In this document: positions 9,169 through 17,708 of the stretch, one piece after another
How positions within the stretch are numbered: position 1 is the first letter of the stretch
How the letters are laid out: every line of letters begins with the position of its first letter
Assembly: GCA_934541015.1 (NCBI GenBank)
Contig: CAKTDC010000001.1
Location: 134,863 to 198,862 of the forward strand
Direction: 5' to 3'
From: an uncultured Luteimonas sp.
GTDB lineage: Bacteria > Pseudomonadota > Gammaproteobacteria > Xanthomonadales > Xanthomonadaceae
Length of the DNA: 64,000 nt
The notes under the pieces: model-generated
What the model was told of the DNA's origin: nothing
Seen by the model: the letters and a program-made list of their open reading frames with translations, nothing else
Databases searched by the model: none
Position numbers and translations under genes: made by a program

Positions 9169-10118
9169 AGATCCGAATCCCGCTTGCGCTGCTGCTGGCG
9201 CTGGCCGCCACCGCTGCGGCCAGTGCTGCCGAACCCGCCGCCGTCAAGGCCGACCCCGATGCCGACCGCAGGGCGATCCTGGCGATGCAGGGCGAGTACC
9301 TGGTCGACTTCAGCTTCGACGAGACCGTGCTGCTGGCGCCGGACTACGAGCGCGCTTCGGCCCAGCGCAGCGGCGGCGACGAGGTCGTGATCGTGGTCGA
9401 GGACAGCCCGACGAAGATCGTGCTGCAGCATCTGCTGGTGGATGCGAAAAGCGGCCACGTCACCAAGCACTGGCGCCAGGACTGGATGTACCAGGCGCCG
9501 AGCCGCTGGGAGTTCACCACCGACCAGACCTGGCGCATGCGCGACATCCCCGCGGAAAAGACCGCCGGCGCCTGGACGCAGTGCGTCTACGAGGTCAGCG
9601 ACGCGCCGCGCTACTGCGGCACCGGGCGCTGGAACCACCGCTACGGCGTCGCCACCTGGACCTCCGACCGCACCTGGCGTCCGCTGCCGCGGCGCGAGCA
9701 CACCCGCCGCGACGACTACAACGCGATGAACGTGGAGAACCGCCACACCATCGTCCCCGGCGGCTGGACCCACGAGCAGGACAACACCAAGGCCGTACGC
9801 CGCGCCGACGGCAGCACCGGGAAGACCATCGCGCGCGAGTTCGGTTTCAATGATTACCAGAAGGACACCGACGTCGACTTCACCCCCGCCTACGACTACT
9901 GGAACGCGACCGCCGGCTACTGGGCGCAGGTGCGCGCACGCTGGGATGCGGCGCTGTCCAATCCGGCTGGCCTGCACCTGAAGACGAAGGTCGACGGCAT
10001 GGCGCTGATCATGCCGCTGTTCACCCAGGCGGCGAGGGTGCAGGAGGGCGGGACCGTGACCGCTGCCGAGATCGACCGGGTGTTCGCCGAGTGGGTCGAG
10101 CCGGCCGGGCCGCAGTGA
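9165..10118 (+). CDS. secreted DUF6607-type protein of the heme operon
   Basis: The 317-residue protein starts at the ATG at 9165, which overlaps the previous stop (ATGA) and has GGGAG just upstream; an in-frame ATG at 9153 is less likely. A signal peptide covers about residues 1-20 (LLLALAATAAASA-AEP). The mature part is rich in Trp and Tyr, with HWRQDWMYQAPSRWEFTTDQTWR, RWNHRYGVATWTSDRTWRPLPRREHTRRDDY and AYDYWNATAGYW. I associate this pattern with DUF6607, a periplasmic protein family of unknown function often beside TBDR heme receptors in xanthomonads. A role in handling heme or its carrier in the periplasm is inference from context. Confidence 0.8.
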   Translation: MKIRIPLALLLALAATAAASAAEPAAVKADPDADRRAILAMQGEYLVDFSFDETVLLAPDYERASAQRSGGDEVVIVVEDSPTKIVLQHLLVDAKSGHVTKHWRQDWMYQAPSRWEFTTDQTWRMRDIPAEKTAGAWTQCVYEVSDAPRYCGTGRWNHRYGVATWTSDRTWRPLPRREHTRRDDYNAMNVENRHTIVPGGWTHEQDNTKAVRRADGSTGKTIAREFGFNDYQKDTDVDFTPAYDYWNATAGYWAQVRARWDAALSNPAGLHLKTKVDGMALIMPLFTQAARVQEGGTVTAAEIDRVFAEWVEPAGPQ

Positions 10119-10184
10119 GCTGCGGCAATGGCGCTGCGCGCCGGTCCAATCCATCATATCCATGACCCTCCAGGAGCAGTGAAC

Positions 10185-10763
10185 ATGAAATCCCCCCTCA
10201 TCCTCACCGGCACGCTGATGGCCGCGACCCTGATGGCCGCCTGCCAGGCGGACCAGCCGCAGGCAACGGCCGACGCGCCCGCGGAAGCGGCGCAGGCGGC
10301 TGCCCCGGCGACCGACGCACCGCCGGCAACGCAGGCGCAGGACGCCATGACCGACTATCTCGCGCGCGCTTCCGCGCTGCGCGACGCACTGCAGGGTGGC
10401 GGCGACATCCCGGCCCTGCGCCAGGACGCGACCGCGCTGATGGACCTGGGCGCGGGCATGGTGCCGGCCTTCGTCGAGGAGCATCCGCACTGCCGCGAGT
10501 ACCTGGACGTGGCGCTGCAGGTGCGCACGGCGTGGCCGACGCTGGACCTGGAAACGATCGAACACGACTACCACCACGACGGCATCCTGCCGCAGATCGA
10601 GAACTCCGGCGTGTGCTACCACATGAAGGACCTGATCACCCATCCGGCGACGGTGCTGGTGGTGCTCAAGGACGAACAGCCCGACTGGGACAAGGCGCGC
10701 GCCGAAGTCGAGGAGATCATCGCCCACGCCGGCGTGGTCGAACGCGGCCCGGAAGGGGAGTAA
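10185..10763 (+). CDS. putative lipoprotein, last gene of heme operon
   Basis: The 192-residue protein has a lipobox LMAAC with Cys at about residue 20, followed by a low-complexity Ala/Pro/Gln linker (about 22-55) and a compact domain (60-192) containing HCREYLDVALQVRTAW and GVCYHMKDLITHPATVLVVL. An AGGAG site lies seven bases before the ATG. The lipobox and linker suggest outer-membrane tethering facing the periplasm. I do not recognise the domain. It follows the DUF6607-type gene by 66 bases in the same direction and is probably part of the Fur-controlled unit. Confidence 0.8.
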   Translation: MKSPLILTGTLMAATLMAACQADQPQATADAPAEAAQAAAPATDAPPATQAQDAMTDYLARASALRDALQGGGDIPALRQDATALMDLGAGMVPAFVEEHPHCREYLDVALQVRTAWPTLDLETIEHDYHHDGILPQIENSGVCYHMKDLITHPATVLVVLKDEQPDWDKARAEVEEIIAHAGVVERGPEGE

Positions 10764-10777
10764 CCGCTCCCGGGAAT

Positions 10778-11956
10778 TCAGGCGACGGCGTGTCCGGCGG
10801 GCGGTGCCGGTGGAGCCGGCGGCGCATCGGGCGCGGCGGGTGGCGCGGCAGGGGCGGCGGGTGCCGGCCTTGCCGGCCGCGCCGGCGCCGCGGGCGGTGC
10901 CGGGGGCGCCGGCGGCCAGACCATGAGCCGCGGCACGCCCACCCTGGCGCGGACCGTCTTGCGGTCGCGCAGGTATTCCAGTTGCGCAGCCTCGCCCTCG
11001 CGCTTCCCGCGCAGGGCGTCCATCACTTCGCGCGGCGTCTTCACCACGTTTCCGTCCACGCGGCGGATGACGTCGCCCGCGCGCAGGCCTTCCACCTCGC
11101 CGGTGGACAGCACCAGAACGCCCGAGTCCGCGCCGAAGTAGCGGCCCAGATCCGCATCCACCGTAGCCAGGTTGAGCCCGTTCCAGCGCAGCGCCGAGAC
11201 CAGGTGCGGAATCTGTCCCTCCAGGCCGCGCAGCTCCTGCCCCGACATCCGCACGGCGTTGTCCATCACCCTGGCGATCTCGACCTTGATCTCCGGTGCG
11301 ATGCCGGCGAGTTTCTCCACCTCGATGGAGTCGGCGTTGAGGCGGAAGCCGCCGTCGGGCAGCGTTTCGATGAAGACATTGCCGTCGGGCCGGATCAGTG
11401 CGCCATCGGCGCCGTTGAACACCGCGACCCGGTGGTCGTGCCGCGGCAGCACATCGACGCTCGCGCGGCGGCCACCGCGCAGATAGCCGAGCGTCACGGG
11501 CTTCCCGGTCTCCAGCCCCGACAGCAGCTTGCGCGCGTTCTCCACGCGCAGCGCGCCGCTGCTGCCGAGGATCTCCTGCCCGTTCACCGCGATCAGCCGG
11601 TCGCCCGATCGCAGCCCGGCCCTGGCCGAGGGGCCGTCGGGGGTCACGCCGCCGATACGGACGCCGGGCTGCTCGTCCGGCGCCAGCACCACGCCGATGA
11701 CCGGGCGGCTGCGCAGCAGCGCCAGGCGCTCCTGCAGCTCGGCCGCGCGCAGCCGCGCGCCTTCGGCCTGGCCGCGCGCCGCTTCGGCCTGTGCGGCCGC
11801 CATCTTCGCGTAGCGCTCGGCGGCGCGGCCGAGTTCGGCGCGGGCTGCGGCCAGCTCCTCGGCGCTGGCGGGATCGCTGCCCGCGGCCAGGACGGCAGCG
11901 GGAACCAGCAGGGACAGCAGGGCGGCGGCAAGGGCGGACATTCCGAGCGACTTCAT
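10778..11956 (-). CDS. periplasmic double-PDZ protein
   Basis: The 392-residue protein has a signal peptide (1-24), an Ala/Glu-rich coiled-coil (about 30-82), a first PDZ domain (RPVIGVVLAPDEQPGVRIGGVTPDGPSARAGLRSGDRLIAVNG, about 83-170), a middle region of unknown fold, a second PDZ domain (about 265-340, LVLSTGEVEGLRAGDVIRRVDGNVV) and a ~50-residue tail of Pro/Ala repeats. No protease domain is present, unlike DegS or RseP. It is the third gene of an ECF sigma/anti-sigma unit, so it may bind misfolded envelope proteins or help stress signalling; that is inference. Confidence 0.85.
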   Translation of the reverse strand: MKSLGMSALAAALLSLLVPAAVLAAGSDPASAEELAAARAELGRAAERYAKMAAAQAEAARGQAEGARLRAAELQERLALLRSRPVIGVVLAPDEQPGVRIGGVTPDGPSARAGLRSGDRLIAVNGQEILGSSGALRVENARKLLSGLETGKPVTLGYLRGGRRASVDVLPRHDHRVAVFNGADGALIRPDGNVFIETLPDGGFRLNADSIEVEKLAGIAPEIKVEIARVMDNAVRMSGQELRGLEGQIPHLVSALRWNGLNLATVDADLGRYFGADSGVLVLSTGEVEGLRAGDVIRRVDGNVVKTPREVMDALRGKREGEAAQLEYLRDRKTVRARVGVPRLMVWPPAPPAPPAAPARPARPAPAAPAAPPAAPDAPPAPPAPPAGHAVA

Positions 11957-11993
11957 GGTGTGGTCTCGCGTGTGGGGACGGATGGGGGACGGG

Positions 11994-12557
11994 TCAGTCG
12001 ATGCGCGCCAGCGCGCTCCGGTACTGCAGGCCCTGCGCGGCGCGCCAGCGGCGGCTGCTCTCGAATCCGGCGAGCGTGCGCAGGCCCTCGACCCGCTCCT
12101 GCCACAGGCCCAGCCGCTGTTCGCGCGACAGGTCCGGCTGCATCAGGGCCGCGTCGATGGCGGCCAGGCGCAGTTCGAGTTCGCCGGCCAGCAGGGCCGC
12201 GGTGCCGCTGGCCATGCGGTCGTCGCGCGCGGCGACCAGCAGGGTTTCCAGCTGCGCCGATTCGGCGTAGAGCGCGTCGAACGGGTCGCGCGTGGCTTCG
12301 GCCTCGGATTCATGCACAACAGCCACGGGTTCGCCGGATTCGAACCACTGCAGTCGCCAGGGCAGGGCGATGGCAAGCAGCAGCACTGCGGCGGCCGCGA
12401 GCCACAGCGGCGCGCGCGAACGGGCGTGCCGCCGGGCGTCGAGCCTGCGCGCGATGGCGTCCCAGCCGCCGGGCGGCGGGGTCTCCGGCGGCAGTGCGGC
12501 GAAGGCCCGGGGCCAGTCGTCGGGAGCAGGCTGGCGGTGGTCGCGGGTGTCAGGCAT
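11994..12557 (-). CDS. putative anti-sigma factor
   Basis: The 187-residue protein has a cytoplasmic N-terminal part (about 1-45, PDDWPRAFAALPPETPPPGGWDAIARRLD), one transmembrane segment (about 49-67, APLWLAAAAVLLLAIALPW) and a helical periplasmic part. The start ATG at 12557 overlaps the end of the sigma factor gene by eight bases, the usual sigma/anti-sigma coupling. I see no zinc-binding HxxxCxxC motif, so it is not a ZAS-type anti-sigma. The assignment rests on topology and gene order. Confidence 0.7.
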   Translation of the reverse strand: MPDTRDHRQPAPDDWPRAFAALPPETPPPGGWDAIARRLDARRHARSRAPLWLAAAAVLLLAIALPWRLQWFESGEPVAVVHESEAEATRDPFDALYAESAQLETLLVAARDDRMASGTAALLAGELELRLAAIDAALMQPDLSREQRLGLWQERVEGLRTLAGFESSRRWRAAQGLQYRSALARID

Positions 12558-13146
12558 GGGCCGACTCCTGGGTCGTGTGCTGATCGGGTTCGAGCAGGGC
12601 ACGCAGCCGGCGGGTGCCGCGCGCGAGCTGGGATTTGGAGAAGCTGGCGGTGCGCTGCATCGCGGTGGCGATTTCCTGGTGGGTGTAGCCCTCGGCGTGG
12701 TACAGCCACAGCACGCTGCGGGTCGCGCCCGGCAACGCCGCGAGCGCCCGCTGCAGCAGTGCCGCGTCGGCCGCGGCCGACGGAGGCGGCAGCAGGTGGT
12801 CGGGCAGCTCGTGCCCGTCGTCGATGGCGATCTCCTCGGCGTGGCGTCGGCCGCGGCGCAGCTTCATCAGCGCCTCGTTGACCGCGATCTGCCGCAGCCA
12901 GCCCCAGAACGGGCTGTCGCCGCGGAAATCGCCGATCCGGTCGATCACCTTCAACATCGTCTCCTGCAGCACGTCGGCGGCCTCGTCGCGGTCGCCGCAG
13001 ATCCGCAGCGCCAGCGTGAACACCGGCCGCTCGAACCGGCGGTAGATCTGCTCCAGCGCCGCGCGATCGCCCCTGCGCGCCCGCGCCAGCAGGCTTCCCG
13101 GGACTTCGATGGCGAAGCTCGTCGGCGGGCGGGGTTCGGCGGCCAT
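12550..13146 (-). CDS. ECF RNA polymerase sigma factor
   Basis: The 198-residue protein has sigma region 2 (about 20-90, with LRICGDRDEAADVLQETMLKVIDRIGDFRGDSPFWGWLRQIAVNEALM) and region 4 (about 125-185, LPGATRSVLWLYHAEGYTHQEIATAMQRTASFSKSQLARGTRRLR). This is a group IV extracytoplasmic-function sigma factor. It is divergent from the SPFH gene and heads the unit sigma, anti-sigma, PDZ protein. Such units respond to envelope conditions; the signal is unknown. Self-activation from a promoter upstream of 13146 is likely, but I cannot identify its consensus. Confidence 0.93.
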   Translation of the reverse strand: MAAEPRPPTSFAIEVPGSLLARARRGDRAALEQIYRRFERPVFTLALRICGDRDEAADVLQETMLKVIDRIGDFRGDSPFWGWLRQIAVNEALMKLRRGRRHAEEIAIDDGHELPDHLLPPPSAAADAALLQRALAALPGATRSVLWLYHAEGYTHQEIATAMQRTASFSKSQLARGTRRLRALLEPDQHTTQESAHA

Positions 13147-13257
13147 TCCCCATTCTGGATGCGCCGCGGGGACAAAGCGTCGCAGCCGGTCACATCACCC
13201 CCCGCCGGGGAGTCCTTCCCTATACTCGATTCCAGCCCGACCCCCAAGGAGCTTCCC

Positions 13258-14226
13258 GTGCCCGGATCCGTATTCCTCACCCTGGTGGTGCTGGTCGCCG
13301 GCATCATCATCCTGTTCAAGACCGTGCGCATGGTCCCGCAGGGCTATGAATGGACGGTCGAACGCTTCGGCAAGTACACCCACACCATGACCCCGGGGCT
13401 GCACTTCCTGGTGCCGGTGGTCTACGGCGTGGGCCGCAAGGTCAACATGATGGAACAGGTGCTGGACGTGCCCAGCCAGGACGTGATCACCAAGGACAAC
13501 GCGGTGGTCAAGGTCGACGGCGTGGTTTTCTTCCAGGTGCTCGACGCGGCCAAGGCCGCCTACGAGGTCGCCAACCTCGAGGTGGCGATGATCGCCCTGG
13601 TGCAGACCAACATCCGCACCGTGATCGGCTCGATGGACCTGGACGAGTCGCTGAGCCAGCGCGAGACGATCAACGCCAAGCTGCTGGACGTGGTCGACCA
13701 TGCCACCAACCCGTGGGGCGTGAAGGTCACCCGCATCGAGATCCGCGACATCCAGCCGCCGCGCGACCTGGTCGACGCGATGGCGCGGCAGATGAAGGCC
13801 GAGCGCGAGAAGCGCGCCAACATCCTCGAGGCCGAGGGCTTCCGCCAGGCGGCGATCCTCAAGGCCGAGGGCGAGAAGCAGTCGACCATCCTCGACGCCG
13901 AGGGCGAGAAGGAAGCCGCGTTCCGGGCCGCGGAGGCGCGCGAACGCCTGGCGGAGGCCGAAGCGCGGGCGACCGAGCTGGTGTCGGATGCGATCGCCCA
14001 GGGCGATGTGCAGGCGATCAACTACTTCGTCGCGCAGAAGTACGTCGAAGCGTTCAAGGAACTGGCCACTGCGCCCAACCAGAAGTTCGTGCTGATGCCG
14101 ATGGAGTCGAGCGGCATCATCGGCTCGATCGCCGGCATCGCCGAGCTTTCCCGGGAGGCCCTGGGCAAGCAGGCCGGTGCGTCGGAGCGGCAGCGCACCC
14201 CGCCGCCGCTGCGCACGGGAGGCTGA
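13258..14226 (+). CDS. SPFH/stomatin-like membrane protein (QmcA family)
   Basis: The 322-residue protein starts at a GTG (13258) with AAGGAG six bases upstream (13246-13251). It has an N-terminal membrane anchor (1-22), the SPFH/band 7 domain (about 25-200, with VPQGYEWTVERFGKYTHTMTPGLHFLVP and IEIRDIQPPRDLVDAM), and an Ala/Glu-rich helix (about 185-250) with repeats LEAEGFRQAAILKAEGEKQ that drives oligomer rings. Such proteins form large cages that organise membrane microdomains and regulate proteases such as FtsH. The NfeD partner gene follows after three bases, a near-universal pairing. TATACT at 13221-13226 is a likely -10. Confidence 0.93.
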   Translation: MPGSVFLTLVVLVAGIIILFKTVRMVPQGYEWTVERFGKYTHTMTPGLHFLVPVVYGVGRKVNMMEQVLDVPSQDVITKDNAVVKVDGVVFFQVLDAAKAAYEVANLEVAMIALVQTNIRTVIGSMDLDESLSQRETINAKLLDVVDHATNPWGVKVTRIEIRDIQPPRDLVDAMARQMKAEREKRANILEAEGFRQAAILKAEGEKQSTILDAEGEKEAAFRAAEARERLAEAEARATELVSDAIAQGDVQAINYFVAQKYVEAFKELATAPNQKFVLMPMESSGIIGSIAGIAELSREALGKQAGASERQRTPPPLRTGG

Positions 14227-14229
14227 GCC

Positions 14230-14676
14230 ATGGAGCTGCGCTGGGACGTGGTCGCATGGGCCGCGGTCGCGCTGCTGCTGTTCGCCGCCGAGGCGATGGC
14301 GCCGGGCGCGTTCATGCTGTGGATGGGGTTCGCGGCGGTGGCGGTGTTCCTCGGCGTGCTGCTCGTGCCGGGGATCCCGCTGCTGGCTCAGGTCGCCGCG
14401 TTCGTGGTGCTGAGCTTCGTCTCCATCCAGATCTACCGCAAATGGGTGCGCGGCCGCGGCCGCGAGCGCCAGAGCGACCGGCCGACGCTGAACCAGCGCG
14501 CGCTGCACCACGTCGGCAGGACGGTGGCGCTGGAGCGGGCGATCGTGGCCGGGCGCGGACGGGTGAGGATCGGTGATGCGTTCTGGGACGTGTCCGGCCC
14601 CGAGCTGCCGGCCGGTGCGGCGGTGAAGGTGGTCGGCGCGGAGGGCATGACCCTGCAGGTCGAGCCGGCGGAGTAG
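14230..14676 (+). CDS. NfeD family membrane protein
   Basis: The 148-residue protein has three to four hydrophobic segments in its first ~75 residues (VAWAAVALLLFAAEAMAPGAF, MGFAAVAVFLGVLLVPG, LLAQVAAFVVLSFVSI) and a C-terminal OB-fold soluble domain (about 90-148) with ALHHVGRTVALERAIVAGRGRVRIGDAFWDVSG, typical of short NfeD (YbbK) proteins without the protease domain. It works with the SPFH protein encoded directly upstream. The two genes are three bases apart and form one operon. Confidence 0.92.
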   Translation: MELRWDVVAWAAVALLLFAAEAMAPGAFMLWMGFAAVAVFLGVLLVPGIPLLAQVAAFVVLSFVSIQIYRKWVRGRGRERQSDRPTLNQRALHHVGRTVALERAIVAGRGRVRIGDAFWDVSGPELPAGAAVKVVGAEGMTLQVEPAE

Positions 14677-14769
14677 CCGCGCGCCCGCGGTTGCGGCCGC
14701 GGCGGTCGCGGGCGAGCAAATCCGGCGTGGGAGCGGGATAATGCAAGGCTCTCAACCCGGAAGTCCGCC

Positions 14770-15882
14770 ATGTCCAGCAAGACCGTCCTCAACGACAGCC
14801 ATCGCGCCCTCGGCGCCAGGATGGTCGACTTCGGCGGCTGGAACATGCCGATCAACTACGGCTCGCAGATCGAGGAGCACCACCAGGTGCGCCGCGACGC
14901 CGGCATGTTCGACGTCAGCCACATGACCATCGTCGACCTCGACGGGCCGGGCAGCCGCGACTTCCTGCGCAGGCTGCTGGCCAACGCCATCGACAAGCTG
15001 CAGAAGCCGGGCAAGGCGCTGTACAGCTGCATGCTCAACGAACGCGGCGGCGTCATCGACGACCTCATCGTCTACTTCCTGGGCGGCGACGCCTTCCGCC
15101 TGGTGGTCAACGCCTCCACCCGCGACAAGGACCTGGCGTGGATTGGCGCGCAGGCCGCGTCCTTCGATGTCACGGTCAGGGAGCGTCCCGAGTTGGCGAT
15201 CATTGCGGTGCAGGGTCCCTCGGCGCGCGAGCGCGTGCTGGGCGTGCTGGAAGGCGAGGCTGCGGCGGCCGTCGGCAAGCTCGCCAGGTTCAGCGCCATC
15301 GACGTGGCCGGCACCGGCTTCGGCGACCTGTTCGTCGCGCGCACCGGCTACACCGGTGAGGACGGCTTCGAGATCGTGCTGTCGCAGGAGCACGCGGTGG
15401 CACTGTGGGATGCCCTGCTCGCCGCGGGAGTGAAGCCGGCCGGACTCGGCGCGCGCGACACCCTGCGCCTGGAGGCCGGCATGAACCTCTACGGGCAGGA
15501 CATGGACGAGGCCGTCACGCCGCTGGAGTCGGGCCTGGCCTGGACGGTGTCGTTCGACGAGGGCCGCGACTTCATCGGCCGCGAAGCGCTCGAGCAGCAG
15601 AAGCGCGCCGGCGTGCCGCGGCAGATCATCGGCCTGGTCATGGACGACAAGGGCGTGCTGCGCTACGGCCAGAAGGTAACCACCCCGCACGGCGACGGCG
15701 AGATCCTCTCGGGCACCTTCTCGCCCACCCTGGGCAAGGCCATCGCGTTCGCGCGGGTGCCTGCCGGCGGGCTCGCGCCCGGAGCCGAAGGGGTGAGCGT
15801 GGACATCCGCGGCCGGGCGGTGCCCATGCGGGTGGTGAGGTATCCGTTCGTCCGCGATGGCAAGGCCGTCGAGCAGGCTTGA
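14770..15882 (+). CDS. gcvT: glycine cleavage system T protein (aminomethyltransferase)
   Basis: The 370-residue protein aligns over the whole GcvT fold: N-terminal [42 protein letters not shown], the folate-binding [15 protein letters not shown] (about 195-210), and the C-terminal barrel with [10 protein letters not shown]. It transfers the methylene group from the H-protein aminomethyl-lipoate to tetrahydrofolate, releasing ammonia. It is followed by gcvH 67 bases downstream. A TAATGC stretch about 30 bases upstream may be a -10. I found no glycine riboswitch before it. gcvP is not in this window. Confidence 0.97.
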   Translation: MSSKTVLNDSHRALGARMVDFGGWNMPINYGSQIEEHHQVRRDAGMFDVSHMTIVDLDGPGSRDFLRRLLANAIDKLQKPGKALYSCMLNERGGVIDDLIVYFLGGDAFRLVVNASTRDKDLAWIGAQAASFDVTVRERPELAIIAVQGPSARERVLGVLEGEAAAAVGKLARFSAIDVAGTGFGDLFVARTGYTGEDGFEIVLSQEHAVALWDALLAAGVKPAGLGARDTLRLEAGMNLYGQDMDEAVTPLESGLAWTVSFDEGRDFIGREALEQQKRAGVPRQIIGLVMDDKGVLRYGQKVTTPHGDGEILSGTFSPTLGKAIAFARVPAGGLAPGAEGVSVDIRGRAVPMRVVRYPFVRDGKAVEQA

Positions 15883-15949
15883 TCCGCCCCCGCCCGGCTT
15901 CGCTACACTAGCCGTCCCTGTCCCGATCCACCTGATTCCGGAGCCCCCG

Positions 15950-16342
15950 ATGAGCGAGATTCCAGGCGATCTGAAGTTCATGAAATCCCACGAGTGGGCG
16001 CGCGTCGAAGGCGACGGCAAGGTCACCGTGGGCATCTCCGACCATGCCCAGGGCCTGCTTGGCGACCTGGTCTACGTCGAACTGCCGGCGGAGGGCGATC
16101 CGGTCGAGGCCGGCACCGCATGCGCGGTGGTCGAGTCGGTCAAGGCCGCGTCCGACGTCTACTCGCCGGTGTCGGGAACGGTCACCGCGGTGAACTCGGC
16201 CCTGGCCGAGAAGCCCGAGACGATCAACGAGGACGCCTTCGGCGAAGGCTGGCTGTTCGTCGTGCAGGTCAGCGATCCGGAACAGTTGAACGAACTGCTC
16301 GATCCGGACGACTACGCCGAGCTGCTCGAAGAAGACCACTGA
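15950..16342 (+). CDS. gcvH: glycine cleavage system H protein
   Basis: The 130-residue lipoyl carrier starts at the ATG at 15950. It has the conserved [15 protein letters not shown] opening, and the lipoylation site is Lys65 in VESVKAASD. The tail is acidic ([15 protein letters not shown]). It shuttles the methylamine of glycine between the P, T and L proteins. TACACT at 15904-15909 could serve as its own -10. A perfect 15-base-arm hairpin lies ten bases after the stop. Confidence 0.97.
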   Translation: MSEIPGDLKFMKSHEWARVEGDGKVTVGISDHAQGLLGDLVYVELPAEGDPVEAGTACAVVESVKAASDVYSPVSGTVTAVNSALAEKPETINEDAFGEGWLFVVQVSDPEQLNELLDPDDYAELLEEDH

Positions 16343-16352
16343 GGTATTCCGA

Positions 16353-16383
16353 TCGCGCGGGCGGTCGCCGACCGCCCGCGCGA
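16353..16383. terminator. perfect GC hairpin after gcvH
   Basis: Two perfectly complementary 15-base arms (tcgcgcgggcggtcg and its complement) are separated by one base, ten bases after gcvH. There is no T-run, so this is either a terminator helped by other factors or an mRNA-stabilising 3' structure. Confidence 0.5.
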
Positions 16384-16760
16384 CGATGCGCCGCAAGGCA
16401 TCCGCGACGCCGGTCGCGTCCGGCGAGCAGGTCAACGCCGTCGGAAAGTTTGCGCAGTTTCCCCGGATCGAGCGTCGCGGCATGCTCGAAACCGAACGCG
16501 CGATGAAAAATTTCTCACGCCCTTCCGACGCTGGTCCGTCCGCGCCGGAGATGATCGGAAGCTGTTCGCCGACCTGCCCTGTGCGCATGCGCCGCATGCA
16601 CGGCGTTTGATGAAACAGCTGGATTTCCGCGCTTTCGTGCATGGTGTCGCACATCGCGTGCGTCGTGTCCGCGAGCGTGGCGTGCAATCCCGCGACAGTC
16701 GGTCGCAGCCTCCGCGTGTCTGCAGGCGTCGCAAGGCGGGAGGAATTTTCTTTCGGGGTG
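16384..16760. other. intergenic region without a recognised gene
   Basis: This stretch between the gcvH hairpin and the next promoter is less GC-rich than its surroundings in places (for example around 16440-16640). No frame gives a convincing protein. I see nothing identifiable in it. Confidence 0.4.
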
Positions 16761-16789
16761 TTGACAGTTGAAATAACCGTGATTAGGTT
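16761..16789 (+). promoter_or_regulatory. strong sigma-70 promoter of the histone H1-like gene
   Basis: A perfect -35 TTGACA (16761-16766), a 17-base spacer and a -10 TAGGTT (16784-16789) lie in a locally AT-rich stretch. Transcription would start near 16796, giving a leader of about 325 bases before the next clear gene. Confidence 0.7.
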
Positions 16790-16795
16790 TCGCCG

Positions 16796-17119
16796 AACAG
16801 ACATGGTCACGGAAGAGAGTGAGTCAAGCCCCGACGAAAACGCGCAGCGATAAAAAGCAGTCCGCCCCGGATCTCTACAAGGTGGATGCAGGCGCCGTCT
16901 CCGCCGTGAAAACACAGAAGTCCTTTTCGCAACGCCCGCGCTTCTCCATGACGCGGGCGTTGTGCCGTTTACAGGAGGTGGTGCTTCCCGGCACCGGCTC
17001 CTGCAGGAATCCGTACCGGCGCGTTGCGCGCTGGAGGGTGCACGCGGGTCCGATACCCGCGCGGGTTTGAGTGCTGGGCAGTAGTACAGGCAAGTCAACA
17101 AGACGAGGAGAGCCATCCC
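16796..17119 (+). other. long structured leader, possible short ORF, before histone H1-like gene
   Basis: The predicted leader has two clear hairpins. One is an 11-base perfect stem (CAACGCCCGCG at 16930-16940 with its complement at 16952-16962, 11-base loop). The other is a 7-base stem (CGCGGGT 17043-17049, ACCCGCG 17055-17061). A GTG-started frame at 16819-17070 (83 codons, MSQAPTKTRSDKKQ..) has a GGAAGAGA just before it, but only its first third looks protein-like (Lys/Thr-rich). It could be a leader peptide or a chance frame. An AGGAGG at 16973-16978 has no good start after it. Confidence 0.4.
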
Positions 17120-17614
17120 ATGGCCGCGAAGAAAGCTGCAAAGAAGGTTGCCAAGAAGGCAGCCAAGAAACCTGCGAAGAAGTCAGCCAGGAAAACCGTG
17201 AAGAAGGCTGCCAAGAAGGTCGCCAAGAAGGTCGCCAAGGCCAAGAAGGCGGTGAAGAAGGCGGTGAAGAAGGCGACCAGGAAGGTAGCCAAGAAGAAGG
17301 TCGCGAAGAAGGCGACCAGGAAGGTGGCCAAGAAGAAGGTCGCCAAGAAGGCAGCCAAGAAGAAGGTCGCGAAGAAGGCGACCAAGAAGACCGCGAAGAA
17401 GGCCGCGAAGAAGGCCGCCAAGAAGACCGCCAAGAAGCCGGCCAAGAAGGCTGCGAAGAAGGCTGCGAAGAAGGCCACCAAGAAGCCGGCCAAGAAGGCC
17501 GCGAAGAAGGTCGCCAAGAAGCCGGCCAAGAAGGCTGCAAAAAAACGGGCTAGGAAAACCGCCAAGAAGGTTCCGGCCGTAGCGATCCCCGCAACGCCGG
17601 CGCCACTGATCTGA
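17120..17614 (+). CDS. histone H1-like Lys/Ala-repeat DNA-binding protein
   Basis: The 164-residue protein consists almost entirely of tandem KKxAKK-type units (AAKKAAKKVAKKAAKKPAKKSARK...), about 45% Lys, ending with VPAVAIPATPAPLI. It is a disordered, highly basic protein like the C-terminal tail of eukaryotic histone H1 and bacterial AlgP/Hc-like proteins, which bind and compact DNA without strict sequence preference. GGAG lies nine bases before the ATG at 17120. The DNA is built of near-identical AAGAAGG-type units, so copy-number change by slippage is expected. An intrinsic terminator follows. Confidence 0.9.
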   Translation: MAAKKAAKKVAKKAAKKPAKKSARKTVKKAAKKVAKKVAKAKKAVKKAVKKATRKVAKKKVAKKATRKVAKKKVAKKAAKKKVAKKATKKTAKKAAKKAAKKTAKKPAKKAAKKAAKKATKKPAKKAAKKVAKKPAKKAAKKRARKTAKKVPAVAIPATPAPLI

Positions 17615-17639
17615 TCCAACCCGATCGGTCGTCATCAAG

Positions 17640-17678
17640 CTCCTTCCCCGCGTGCCCAGGCGGGGAGGAGTTTTTTTT
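17640..17678 (+). terminator. intrinsic terminator of the histone H1-like gene
   Basis: A GC stem (ctccttccccgc with gcggggaggag, one bulge; 8-base loop) is directly followed by eight T residues (17671-17678). This is the clearest rho-independent terminator on the plus strand in the window. Confidence 0.9.
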
Positions 17679-17708
17679 GCGCCGTTTCTGCCGTTTCTTG
17701 CCGGGACG

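Noticed and set aside
14677..14769. Glycine riboswitch before gcvT
   Set aside because: The gap is only 93 bases and lacks the conserved tandem glycine aptamer blocks.
16343..17119. Possible tRNA or known small RNA gene in the long gcvH to histone-like gap
   Set aside because: I found no TTCRA arm or cloverleaf pairing and no match to a known sRNA. Only hairpins and a promoter can be supported.
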